Positions 1 through 7,810 of a stretch of 64,000 nt of DNA are shown here, piece by piece. Within the stretch, counting starts at the first letter, position 1; each line of letters opens with the position of its first letter. Source of the stretch: Bradyrhizobium campsiandrae (lineage in GTDB: Bacteria > Pseudomonadota > Alphaproteobacteria > Rhizobiales > Xanthobacteraceae); contig NZ_JAANIH010000015.1 of assembly GCF_014529705.1 (NCBI RefSeq), positions 90,001-154,000 of the forward strand, written 5' to 3'. The notes beneath the pieces were generated by a model that saw only the letters and a list, made by a program, of their open reading frames with translations, did not search any database and was not told where the DNA came from. The position numbers and the translations under genes are program-made.

Positions 1-900
1 GCCCTTGAGGATCGCGCCATTGACGATCAGCCGCTTCAAGGCCGGCGCGTTCAGCGCGTCGTACTTGCCGGTGATCCAGGTGAAGGTGTCGCGCGAGGCC
101 GAGTCGACCGCGGCCTGATAGTTCTTGGGCAGGGCGTTCCACTTGTCGATGTTGATGATGTTGTGGCCCTGGCTCGTGCCTTCCCACCAGCCGGGATAGT
201 AGTAGTACTTCGCGACCTTGGCGAAGCCGAGCTTCTCGTCGTCATAGGGGCCGACCCACTCGGCCGCGTCGATCGTGCCCTTCTCCAGCGCCGGATAGAT
301 GTCGCCGCCGGCGAGTTGTTGCGGCACGCAGCCGAGCTTGGCGAGGATGGTGCCGGCGAAGCCGCCGATGCGCATCTTCAGGCCCTTGAGATCGTCGACG
401 GTCTTGATCTCCTTCCTGAACCAGCCGCCCATCTGCGCGCCGGTCGAGCCGGTCGGAATGCCGTAGACGTTATGCTCCTTCAATAGGTCGTTGACGAGAT
501 CCTGTCCGCCGCCCCACAGCAGCCACGAGATCTGCTGACGCGTGTTCAGTCCGAACGGCAGCGCAGTTGCGAAGGTGAAGGCGGGATTCTTGCCCCAATA
601 ATAATAGAGCGCGGTATTGCCGATCTCGACGGTGCCGTTGGAGACGGCATCGAGCACCTGCAGGCCCGGAACGATCTCTCCGGCCGCAAACGGCTGGATC
701 TGGAATTTGTTGTCGGTGATGTCGGCGACCTTCTTGCAGAAATATTCGCAGCCGCCATAGAGCGTATCGAGCGCCTTCGGCCAGCTGGTGGCGTAGCGCC
801 ATTTGACCTCGGGCGAGGATTGCGCGATCGCGGGCGCGGCGACCGCGGTGCTCGCGGCCAGGCTGGCGCCCGTCACCTTCAGGAATTCACGACGTTTCAT
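1..900 (-). CDS. TRAP transporter substrate-binding protein, DctP family (3' end cut by window)
   Basis: Periplasmic solute receptor of a TRAP uptake system, probably for an organic acid. The frame opens at 900 with a Tat-like signal (RREFLK near the N-terminus, then an Ala-rich core ending AIAQ) and reads without a stop to the left edge, about 300 residues. It contains the family pattern for ligand capture (GMRIGGFAG-like segment KGLKMRIGGFAGTIL, then a Trp/Tyr-rich YYYYPGWWEGTSQGHN stretch). A GGAGGG ribosome site lies 6 nt before the ATG. The membrane subunits (DctQ, DctM) would be expected to the left and are not visible. Substrate cannot be told from the sequence. Confidence 0.9.
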   Translation of the reverse strand, partial: MKRREFLKVTGASLAASTAVAAPAIAQSSPEVKWRYATSWPKALDTLYGGCEYFCKKVADITDNKFQIQPFAAGEIVPGLQVLDAVSNGTVEIGNTALYYYWGKNPAFTFATALPFGLNTRQQISWLLWGGGQDLVNDLLKEHNVYGIPTGSTGAQMGGWFRKEIKTVDDLKGLKMRIGGFAGTILAKLGCVPQQLAGGDIYPALEKGTIDAAEWVGPYDDEKLGFAKVAKYYYYPGWWEGTSQGHNIINIDKWNALPKNYQAAVDSASRDTFTWITGKYDALNAPALKRLIVNGAILKG

Positions 901-1253
901 GCGTACCCTCCGTGATGCCGATGCTTCGACCAGGGACGATCTTGCGGTCGTTTCTTCCTCGTCGAGCTCGCAATTGTTGATTGAGAAAAGTGAGCGCTTC
1001 CGAGACGGCCCCCTCTCGGGGCTCTTCTTGCCGGAATTCCGATCGTTGCGGTTCCGCACGCGAGGATGATCGCCTGCGCCGCGATAATCAAGCCTGATGC
1101 CGCCGTCCGGCGCCTATGCCGCAGCACAGCGAGAGCGGCGGGCTCGCCCGCATGGGCTGGCGGGAGGTGTCCTGCTCCGCCCACTGCTCGTCTGCGCCGC
1201 TTGCCGCGCCGGAGCGGCCAGACGTTGCCAATTCCGGGAGAACTCGCGTATGC
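901..1253. other. Intergenic region between divergent TRAP receptor and dapD
   Basis: About 350 bases separate the divergent dctP-like gene and the dapD-like gene. It must hold both promoters. I saw no convincing operator palindrome, terminator or small gene here; short open frames in it have no ribosome site and atypical composition. Confidence 0.4.
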
Positions 1254-2258
1254 ATGACGTCCGGGATCGCAATGCGGGAAATCGAGATGGCGATGGAGCT
1301 GAGGGGCGCGACAGGCGAGGGTTTTGCGACGATCGCCGCTGACGGTCGCGTGCTGGATTCCTGGTTTCTTCAGCTGCGTCTGGTTGCGGAGGCCGACAAG
1401 GCGGCAACGACACGGCTGACGCCGGACGAAATCTCCAGGTCGTTGGGAGAAGCGGCGGACGGTTATGCGCGGCACGACGACATCCGCAATGTCGACATCG
1501 TTGCCATCCGTACCGACATTGGCTCCCTCGCATCCGCGCCTGTTGACGTGCACGATGCCTATCTTCGCCTGCATCTGCTCAGCCATCGGCTGGTCCGGCC
1601 GAATTGCCTGAACCTCGACGGGATTTTCGGCCTGCTGCCCAACGTCGCCTGGACCAGCTTCGGTCCGTGCGAAGGCGTTCGCGTGCCGCAGGCGCAAATG
1701 GCTGCGCGCAAGCGCGGCCTCGCGTTCGAGGTGACTGGCGTCGACAAGTTTCCGCGCATGACCGACTACGTGACGCCTGCGGACGTGCGCATTGCTGATG
1801 CGGACCGCGTCAGGCTGGGAGCCCATCTGGCGCCGGGCACGACGGTGATGCATGAGGGCTTCTGCAACTTCAATGCCGGCACGCTCGGACCCTGCATGGT
1901 CGAAGGCCGGATCAGCGCCGGCGTCGTGGTGGGACGCGGCAGCGATGTCGGCGGCGGAGCGTCGATCATGGGCACGCTGTCAGGCGGCGGCAAAGAGAGA
2001 ATTACGGTTGGCGAGCGCTGCCTGATCGGAGCCAATGCCGGCATCGGCATTTCATTGGGCGATGATTGTATCGTCGAGGCAGGCTGCTACATCACAGCGG
2101 GCGCGCGCATCCTGCTGGAGGATGGCCGGGTCCTGAAAGCAAAGGAGCTCTCGGGCCAGAAGGGCCTTCTGTTTCGTCGCAACTCCCAGAGCGGCGCTCT
2201 CGAGGCCACCAGGCGCACGCCAAACTGGGAGGGCCTCAACGCGCAACTTCACGGCTAG
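1254..2258 (+). CDS. dapD: 2,3,4,5-tetrahydropyridine-2,6-dicarboxylate N-succinyltransferase, actinobacterial-type DapD
   Basis: Predicted to succinylate tetrahydrodipicolinate in the lysine/diaminopimelate pathway. The second half is a left-handed beta-helix of hexapeptide repeats; the run MHEGFCNFNAGTLG followed by VEGRISAGVVVG and GGGASIMGTLSGGGKE matches what I know of the Mycobacterium-type enzyme rather than the shorter classical proteobacterial DapD. Length is 334 residues from the ATG at 1254; another in-frame ATG is at 1272, and the frame stays open upstream to 1116, so the start is uncertain. No other lysine gene is nearby, so it may be a second copy or serve a specialised pathway. 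Confidence 0.8.
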   Translation: MTSGIAMREIEMAMELRGATGEGFATIAADGRVLDSWFLQLRLVAEADKAATTRLTPDEISRSLGEAADGYARHDDIRNVDIVAIRTDIGSLASAPVDVHDAYLRLHLLSHRLVRPNCLNLDGIFGLLPNVAWTSFGPCEGVRVPQAQMAARKRGLAFEVTGVDKFPRMTDYVTPADVRIADADRVRLGAHLAPGTTVMHEGFCNFNAGTLGPCMVEGRISAGVVVGRGSDVGGGASIMGTLSGGGKERITVGERCLIGANAGIGISLGDDCIVEAGCYITAGARILLEDGRVLKAKELSGQKGLLFRRNSQSGALEATRRTPNWEGLNAQLHG

Positions 2259-2309
2259 GGCGTTTCGGCTCCCGGCCCCCACGCAGAAGTCTGCGTGGCG
2301 TATGGGCTC

Positions 2310-2549
2310 TCATCGGCCGATCTTCTTGATGCACGTGGGTTCGCCGGCAGGCTGCGGTGTGCACTCCCAGTCGGGTCCAAAACCCGCACCGGCGTTCTGC
2401 TGTGGCAAGAATGGGTGATAGATAACGACGGCCGCGAAAATGGTGATCGCGATGATCGCCGGCACCAGCATCCATGCGATGCCCGCACGGTCCGGACTCC
2501 ACTGGAGGCGCCGAATCAATCGTTGTCGTCTTGGATTGGGGTGTTTCAC
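2310..2549 (-). CDS. Small single-pass membrane protein, unknown function
   Basis: A 79-residue protein with a basic N-terminus (many Arg), one clear hydrophobic helix (MLVPAIIAITIFAAVVIYH, about residues 27-45) and a Cys-containing tail ending KKIGR. This layout predicts an N-in membrane anchor with a periplasmic tail. The start is a GTG without an obvious ribosome site, so the true start may be further in. I do not recognise the family. It stands alone between dapD and the peptide genes. Confidence 0.5.
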   Translation of the reverse strand: MKHPNPRRQRLIRRLQWSPDRAGIAWMLVPAIIAITIFAAVVIYHPFLPQQNAGAGFGPDWECTPQPAGEPTCIKKIGR

Positions 2550-2702
2550 CGCGGTATCTTAGCCGGTGGCTACTGATCGGTCAGCCATGACGTCAGGCCC
2601 AAATCATGTCGACCAAGTGGGGCCGTGATGACCTGGCCGGACAGCAGAGAGGCCGCCCACGGGGGCGACCTCTCTCTCGCGAGCAAGTCGGCAAAGACGA
2701 TA

Positions 2703-2930
2703 TCAGAAGGGCGGCTGGCCGGGTCCCGACCCCGGTCCGAACGGACCGCGCTGGTTGCCCGGGCCCTGCAGGCCACCGAAGATCAGGCCGCCGACCCAGG
2801 TGACGGCGTCCTTGATGGCGCCGCCGATGGCGCGGAAGGCATCGCCGAGCCAGTTGCCGCCGACGACGGCCTCTAACTCCGCGTCAGTCAGTTCGATCAT
2901 TCCGGATTTCACGTGTTCCGAGTTCAGCAT
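2703..2930 (-). CDS. Double-glycine leader peptide, bacteriocin-like
   Basis: A 75-residue precursor-like protein. The N-terminal 25 residues carry the double-glycine leader pattern (IELTDAELEAVVGG, Gly24-Gly25), which in known systems is cut by a C39 peptidase-transporter. The predicted core starts NWLGDAFRAIGGAIKDAV, an amphipathic Gly/Ala-rich segment with GxxxG-like spacing, and ends in a Gly-Pro-rich tail (QGPGNQRGPFGPGSGPGQ). AGGAG lies 7 nt before the ATG. A second leader peptide gene is just upstream on the same strand. No C39 transporter or immunity gene is visible in the window, so secretion is inferred from the leader only. Confidence 0.7.
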   Translation of the reverse strand: MLNSEHVKSGMIELTDAELEAVVGGNWLGDAFRAIGGAIKDAVTWVGGLIFGGLQGPGNQRGPFGPGSGPGQPPF

Positions 2931-2984
2931 TGTCGTCGCTCCTGTTCAGATTGTGAGTGTCAGAAATGTTGAGACGTCAGGTGT

Positions 2985-3164
2985 TCAGCGGTGGAAGATG
3001 CCACCCGGCAGCCAGGGGTTCGGGCCGAGAGGCTGATGCGTCGTGATCTTTCCGTCGACGATCCACGGACCGATGCAGCCGCCGTCGTTATAGAAGCCAC
3101 CGCACACGGTCTCGAGTTCACGCTCGTCCAACTCTTGATGCTTCCGATTGCCATGCTCAGTCAT
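2985..3164 (-). CDS. Double-glycine leader peptide, second copy
   Basis: A 59-residue precursor-like protein with the leader pattern ELDERELETVCGG (Gly22-Gly23) followed by a core FYNDGGCIGPWIVDGK and a Pro/Trp-rich tail. The start at 3164 is chosen because GGGAGA sits 6 nt upstream; the frame continues further upstream but without leader character. It lies 54 bases before the other leader peptide gene on the same strand, so the two are probably cotranscribed. The leaders are related while the cores are not, which is typical of paired secreted peptides. Cys at the cleavage site (CGG) and in the core could allow a disulfide or a modification. Confidence 0.7.
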   Translation of the reverse strand: MTEHGNRKHQELDERELETVCGGFYNDGGCIGPWIVDGKITTHQPLGPNPWLPGGIFHR

Positions 3165-3477
3165 GTGTATCTCCCGCTGTTGAAGGAGGGTGCCATCCCC
3201 TCTCATGTCGTGGTCGTAGCTGTATCGCAGGCCGTTCGGGGTGACTGTGATGCGCGTCACGGGAGCAAATGAGAGGGGCTCATGACCCCCGGCTGCTCTT
3301 GCAGTTGCTCCTGTTGACCAGCCTCGCTCCCGCCACGAGCAGATGTCTTCCTGCTCCGCTTCGCCGAGCAAAAGCCGGCGTTAACGACGCTTAACGGTTC
3401 CAGCCGGAGCGGACGGCGTTTCGAAGTTTATTAAAACTTGCCGGCTACCCCTTCGAGGCAGCGATCCGGAGAGAGAC

Positions 3478-4344
3478 ATGGGCAAGCGGGCAAAACGTGG
3501 AAAGGCAAAGACGCTCGCGCTCCCGATGGCCGCACGCGTCGCGATCGGCGCCGCGGCCGTTGCCGCAGGCGGGTATGTCGTGTGGTCCAACTCGACCAGC
3601 GTCCTGCCGATGCGCAAGCCGTCCGTTCATGAAGCCGCGGCGTCCTCGACCCCGGTTTACGTGTCGACCCCGGCCCATGTCTCGGCGCCAACCCAGGCTC
3701 CGGCTCCGACGCCGTCCCCGGCTCCTCTGGTCGAGCCGCCAAAAGCCGCCGACGGTCCCGGAAAATTCGCGCGGCAGGTCGTCGACTATGCCAGCCATCA
3801 GGCGCCGGGCACCATCATCATCGATACTGGAAACACGTTCCTCTATCTCGTCCTGAACGACGGGCAGGCGTTGCGTTACGGCATCGGCGTCGGCCGCGAG
3901 GGATTCACCTGGTCCGGCGAGCAGACCGTGGCCCGCAAGACGGAATGGCCGGATTGGCGTCCGCCGGCAGAGATGATTTCGCGTCAGCCCTATTTGCCGC
4001 GGTTCATGGCGGGCGGTCCCGGCAATCCGCTCGGCGCCCGGGCGATGTATCTCGGCGAGACCGAATATCGCATTCACGGCACCAACAAGCCCGACACGAT
4101 CGGCAAGCGGGTGTCGTCCGGCTGCATCCGGCTGACCAACGAGGACGTCCAGGATCTCTACGATCGGGTGAAAGTCGGAGCGAAGGTGATCGTGCTTCCG
4201 GCAACCGCGGCCCATGCACCGTCACAGGCCACAACGCCCGACGCCGCCTCGCGATTGCCGGACCCCGCATCGCCTTCGAAGCGCCCCACCGCAGCCAACG
4301 CGCAGATGCTGCCGTCCGGAGCGAAGGTCGCTCAGGCGCAGTAA
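3478..4344 (+). CDS. L,D-transpeptidase, YkuD family
   Basis: Periplasmic enzyme expected to cross-link peptidoglycan between two meso-diaminopimelate residues or to attach proteins to it. The 288-residue protein has a basic N-terminus, one hydrophobic anchor (about residues 17-36), a Pro/Ala/Thr-rich linker (about 50-95) and a YkuD domain (about 110-250). The catalytic signature is complete: His200 and Cys216 in HGTNKPDTIG...SSGCIRL. A second low-complexity Ala/Pro tail follows. GGAGAGAG precedes the ATG by a few bases. It is monocistronic, facing away from the leader peptide genes. Confidence 0.9.
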   Translation: MGKRAKRGKAKTLALPMAARVAIGAAAVAAGGYVVWSNSTSVLPMRKPSVHEAAASSTPVYVSTPAHVSAPTQAPAPTPSPAPLVEPPKAADGPGKFARQVVDYASHQAPGTIIIDTGNTFLYLVLNDGQALRYGIGVGREGFTWSGEQTVARKTEWPDWRPPAEMISRQPYLPRFMAGGPGNPLGARAMYLGETEYRIHGTNKPDTIGKRVSSGCIRLTNEDVQDLYDRVKVGAKVIVLPATAAHAPSQATTPDAASRLPDPASPSKRPTAANAQMLPSGAKVAQAQ

Positions 4345-4396
4345 ATCGGTCCTGTTGTCCCCGGTCAGCAATCGGGGAAGCAGATTCTGCGCAGCA

Positions 4397-5194
4397 TCAG
4401 GCAAGATCGCCCCGCAGGAAATCCAGCACGAGATCGGCGAATTTGTCCGGCTGTTCCAGCGGCGCGAGATGGCCTGTGGCCATGTCCACATACCGGCTGC
4501 CGGGTATGAGGGCCGCGAGTTCTCGCGCATGGGCGGGAGGAACCATGTGGTCGTGGATGCAGCCGATCACCAGCGCAGGCTTGGCGATGCGCGGCGCCCG
4601 GTCACGGACGTCGATGGTCAGGTCCAGTTCGATCTGCCGCGCCATCCCCTCCCAATTGGTGTTGGTGACGATCTCGTCGACCGCAGCGCTGATCGCAGCA
4701 TCGTCCAGGCTCGACAGGAAATCCGGGCTGAAGCCGGTGATCAGGATGAAGCGCGCCATCGCCCGATGATCCGTGCGGACCAGGTCGCGCCATAGCTCGA
4801 ACTGCATCGTCTGACGGGCGTCGGCGCTCGACGCGAAGCCGGCGAGCAGGACGACCGACCGGACCAGATCCGGGTATTCGGCCGCGATGTAGGTCGCGAC
4901 CGCCGCGCCAAGGGAGAAGCCGACGAGATCGAAAGGTGCGGCCGCGGCGTCCTTCACAGCGGCGACCACCTGGGCGGCAAGCAGCGCGACCGTCAGCGGC
5001 CCCCCTTTGTCGATCGTCGCGCCGGATCCTGAGTAATCCGGCCGAACGACCGTCCGGCTTTCCGCCAGACGCCCGACCATCTGGCTCCAATTGGTTTGCG
5101 AATTGCCGCCGGTGCCGTGCACGAGCACCAACCCCGGCCCCGATCCTTCAATTTGATAGGCAACCCTTGCATCGCCAACTTGAACGACAGGCAT
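4397..5194 (-). CDS. Alpha/beta hydrolase
   Basis: A 265-residue alpha/beta-hydrolase-fold protein. An oxyanion-hole HG motif (VLVHGTGGNSQTNW) comes at about residue 26, the nucleophile elbow is GFSLGAA (Ser about 95), an acid lies in the VIGCIHDHMVPP region (about 215-225), and the catalytic His is in MATGHLAPLEQP near the end. The gene is divergent from a MerR regulator 80 bases away and has a MerR-style promoter in front (5232-5263), so it is probably that regulator's target. The substrate is unknown; esterase, lactonase and C-C hydrolase are all possible. Confidence 0.85.
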   Translation of the reverse strand: MPVVQVGDARVAYQIEGSGPGLVLVHGTGGNSQTNWSQMVGRLAESRTVVRPDYSGSGATIDKGGPLTVALLAAQVVAAVKDAAAAPFDLVGFSLGAAVATYIAAEYPDLVRSVVLLAGFASSADARQTMQFELWRDLVRTDHRAMARFILITGFSPDFLSSLDDAAISAAVDEIVTNTNWEGMARQIELDLTIDVRDRAPRIAKPALVIGCIHDHMVPPAHARELAALIPGSRYVDMATGHLAPLEQPDKFADLVLDFLRGDLA

Positions 5195-5231
5195 TCCAAA
5201 ACTCCCGACCTCTTCAAATGAGTCCTGCAGC

Positions 5232-5263
5232 AGGCTACAGTCTCACAGCGCTGTCAGGGTCAA
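5232..5263 (-). promoter_or_regulatory. MerR-type promoter of the hydrolase gene
   Basis: On the minus strand a -35 TTGACC (5258-5263) and a -10 TAGCCT (5232-5237) are separated by 20 bases, longer than the usual 17. The spacer holds the perfect palindrome ACAGCGCTGT (5245-5254). A 19-20 base spacer with a dyad between the promoter boxes is the hallmark of MerR-family activation, and a MerR gene starts 11 bases further on. Confidence 0.55.
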
Positions 5264-5274
5264 GGAGATCGAGG

Positions 5275-5655
5275 ATGCAGATCGGAGAATTGTCGCGTCG
5301 GACGGGCGTCAGCGTGCGCATGCTGCGCTACTATGAAGAAGAAGGATTGCTGCAGCCCTCGCGGCGGGACTCCGGCTACCGCGACTATGGCCCGGCCGAA
5401 GAGCAGCTCGTGCGGCGTATCCGCGTGTTCAGCGATGCCGGCTTGAAGCTCCACGCAATCCGCACGCTGTTGCCGTGTGTGCTGAACGACCGTCCCGAGC
5501 TCGAGCTCTGCAATGAGGTTCGAGCGACCCTGAACCGCGAGATCGGCGGCATCGAAGAACGCATTGCCTGCCTCGAATCCAGCCGCGACATTCTCGTCGG
5601 CTATCTCCGTCAAGACGCGAAACGGCCTCGGATTGGCGTGCGCCTGCAGCGATGA
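5275..5655 (+). CDS. MerR family transcriptional regulator
   Basis: A 126-residue regulator. The N-terminal winged helix is typical (MQIGELSRRTGVSVRMLRYY, then EEEGLLQPSRRDSGYRDYG), and the C-terminal half (about 75-115) is a predicted dimerisation coiled coil (CNEVRATLNREIGGIEERIACLES). Two Cys lie in this half (LPCVL, LELCNEV), but there is no C-terminal metal-binding cluster, so the signal is not obvious. AGGAG is 7 nt before the ATG. It is divergent from the alpha/beta hydrolase and most likely controls it from the shared 80-base region. Confidence 0.9.
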   Translation: MQIGELSRRTGVSVRMLRYYEEEGLLQPSRRDSGYRDYGPAEEQLVRRIRVFSDAGLKLHAIRTLLPCVLNDRPELELCNEVRATLNREIGGIEERIACLESSRDILVGYLRQDAKRPRIGVRLQR

Positions 5656-5886
5656 TTTGACGCCGGTCTAAGCGGACGGGGTGGGATATGCCATGTGGAG
5701 GAAGCAAACGTGGCCAGAATGTTCAGGCGGGATCGACCAGCGGTACGGCCGACACTCGTGGAGAGGATGGACCTCTGGCTTTCGAAGGGCCACGTCGTTG
5801 ATGGCCTTTGGGTCGGCAGTTTTCGACCCGAGGCGAAGCCAGCCATTCGACGTATACTTCCAGCCAAACGCAGCCCGGGCATTGGC

Positions 5887-6384
5887 ATGCCGTATCTGAT
5901 GCGAACTCCGGCTCTCGAAGAGCTGCCTGCGCTTTCGGCGCTATGTTTTCGGTCGAAGGCAATATGGGGTTACGACGACGACTTCATGGAGATGTGTCGT
6001 CGTGAGCTCTCGTTTGATGCGCTTGAATTGCGATCGACTTCGATCGTCGTTGCGGAAGAGCATGGGAAAATCGTCGGCGTCGCGCAGGTCAAGGTCGTGG
6101 GAAAGGAAGCCGACTTGCTTAAGCTCTTCGTCGAGCCGTCCGCACTGAGCGGCGGTGTCGGCAGGGCTCTCTTGGCTTGGGCCGCCGCCAAAGTGGCAAG
6201 TCTCGGCGCCGACAAGCTCGTGATCGAGGCCGATCCGGACGCCGCACCCTTCTATCGACGGATGGGCGCAGAAGACTGCGGTGTGGTGCCGTCCGGTTCG
6301 ATCGCCGGACGATTGCTTCCAAAACTCGTCATGGACCTATCCCTTCCTTCGCGAACGCCACTTCCATCGCCTTCCTCGTCTTGA
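5887..6384 (+). CDS. GNAT family N-acetyltransferase
   Basis: A 165-residue acetyltransferase-like protein. The core has the acetyl-CoA-binding A motif as LFVEPSALSGGVGRALLAWA and a following VIEADPDAAPFYRRMG, which is the usual motif B. The start at MPYLMRTPALEELPAL fits the family's N-terminus; the frame stays open for 64 more codons upstream (to 5695), but that part has no recognisable domain and I treat it as untranslated. No clear ribosome site is seen at 5887. The 3' end overlaps the convergent SAF-domain gene by 56 bases. Confidence 0.75.
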   Translation: MPYLMRTPALEELPALSALCFRSKAIWGYDDDFMEMCRRELSFDALELRSTSIVVAEEHGKIVGVAQVKVVGKEADLLKLFVEPSALSGGVGRALLAWAAAKVASLGADKLVIEADPDAAPFYRRMGAEDCGVVPSGSIAGRLLPKLVMDLSLPSRTPLPSPSSS

Positions 6385-7651
6385 TCGTCTCATTGCCAGC
6401 GTCGAACTCCACATCGCTCCAGCGCACGATCTCGCCATGGGCGACGTCGTGCTTCAGCTTGAGGCGATGCGCGAGCCCGATTGGCAGGGCGCCGGCCTTG
6501 AGGCTCGCGGCCGCCGGCACCAGTCTGCCCCACACCGTGTAGCCGCCTTCGCCGTCCAGCATCTCGCCGGCGCGCAAGTTTCGTTTGGTGACGGAAGCGA
6601 CGTCGCCGCGGAAGCCGAAGGGCTGCCCGGTCGGCTCGCCGCGCAGCGCGGCCGACAGCACCGAGATGTTCAGCTCGAGCCCGATCAAATGATAGGGCTT
6701 GTACATCGCCGCGAAGCGGCCGCTGGAATCGGTCTTCAGGCCGTATTGCTTGAAGCAGTCGGCGGCGTAGTCGTTTGGCGCTTCCAGCACCACATAGACG
6801 CCCCAGCGCAAATCACGAAACACCGGCCGTCCGTCGCGCTCCAGCGACGAGACGACCTCCACCACGCCCGACCGCTCCAGCACGCCGCCGCGCGACCGTG
6901 GACGCATGATGTGCGGCAGATCGTCGACGCCACAGGGCGGAAACAACAGCCCGCCCGCCGGCACGTCGAGCCCGCAGGCATTGGCAATCGCCGCCATCTC
7001 GATCGCCGATTTGGTGCCGTCGAGGAACGAGTTGAACATCTGCGGATTCATGCCGGCCGATTGCGCTTCGCTCGCGGTCAGGCCGTAATGCTGCCAGACG
7101 CCGTCGGGCGTCACGTCGTGATAAGCGGGCAGATATTTTGTCCCTTTGCCGGCGGCGACGACACGAAAGCCTGTGGCGCGGGCCCAATCGACCATCTCCG
7201 CCGTCAGCGCCGGCTGGTCGCCATAGGCGAGCGAGTAGACCACGCCCGCTTTCCGCGCTTCCTCGGCGAGCAGCGGACCCGCCAGCACGTCGGCCTCGAC
7301 GTTCACCATCACGATGTGCTTGCCTGCCGCGATGGCTGCGCGCGCGTGGCGGATGCCGACGGCGGGATTGCCGGTCGCCTCGACCACCACATCCATCGCG
7401 CCGCCGGCGATGGCGCGCACCCCGTCATCGGTGAAGACGGTCGCCGCGATCCGCTCCGCGCTCCAGCCGACAGTCCGGCAGGCCTCGCGCGCCCGGTCGC
7501 GGTCGATGTCGACGATGATGGGAACTTCAAGCCCCGGCGTATGCGGCACCTGCGCCAGAAACATCGAGCCGAATTTGCCGGCGCCGATCAACGCGACCCG
7601 GACGGGCTTGCCGGCAGATGCGCGGGCCTGAAGGAGGCGGAAGAGGTTCAT
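6329..7651 (-). CDS. NAD(P)-dependent oxidoreductase with C-terminal SAF domain (COG4091-like, homoserine dehydrogenase-like)
   Basis: A 440-residue cytosolic protein. A Rossmann fold opens it (VALIGAGKFGSMF, GAGKFG at about 23-28), followed by VVVEATGNPAVG and a middle region typical of homoserine-dehydrogenase-like enzymes; the last hundred residues (VASVTKRNLRAGEMLDGEGG onward) form a SAF-like domain. The family is annotated as predicted homoserine dehydrogenase, but its role is generally catabolic, on sugar acids or alcohols. It is the last gene of a minus-strand set with a PhyH dioxygenase and a GntR regulator, suggesting a shared carbon-source pathway. Confidence 0.8.
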   Translation of the reverse strand: MNLFRLLQARASAGKPVRVALIGAGKFGSMFLAQVPHTPGLEVPIIVDIDRDRAREACRTVGWSAERIAATVFTDDGVRAIAGGAMDVVVEATGNPAVGIRHARAAIAAGKHIVMVNVEADVLAGPLLAEEARKAGVVYSLAYGDQPALTAEMVDWARATGFRVVAAGKGTKYLPAYHDVTPDGVWQHYGLTASEAQSAGMNPQMFNSFLDGTKSAIEMAAIANACGLDVPAGGLLFPPCGVDDLPHIMRPRSRGGVLERSGVVEVVSSLERDGRPVFRDLRWGVYVVLEAPNDYAADCFKQYGLKTDSSGRFAAMYKPYHLIGLELNISVLSAALRGEPTGQPFGFRGDVASVTKRNLRAGEMLDGEGGYTVWGRLVPAAASLKAGALPIGLAHRLKLKHDVAHGEIVRWSDVEFDAGNETIKTRKAMEVAFAKEGIGP

Positions 7652-7704
7652 GGGGCTTTTTCCGGTGATGCAGAATTTCGTGAGACGCGCGTCTCTCTCA
7701 ACTC

Positions 7705-7785
7705 GTCATGGCCGGGCTTGACCCGGCCATCCACGTCTTTGGTCGCGGCTGGAACGTGGATGCCCGGGACAAGCCCGGGCATGAC
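7705..7785. repeat. REP-like palindromic element, family A copy 1
   Basis: An 81-base noncoding palindromic unit. It opens GTCATGGCCGGGCTTGACCC and closes CCCGGGCATGAC, and each end contains its own small hairpin (GGCCGGG...CCCGGCC and GCCCGGG...CCCGGGC), with the complementary CCACGT/ACGTGG pair inside. A second copy lies at 8657-8742. Confidence 0.8.
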
Positions 7786-7810
7786 AACCAGGGATGTTTC
7801 GCAAGTGAGT

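Noticed and set aside
5695..5886. N-terminal extension of the GNAT gene
   Set aside because: The 64 extra codons show no family similarity and no ribosome site; kept only as an alternative.
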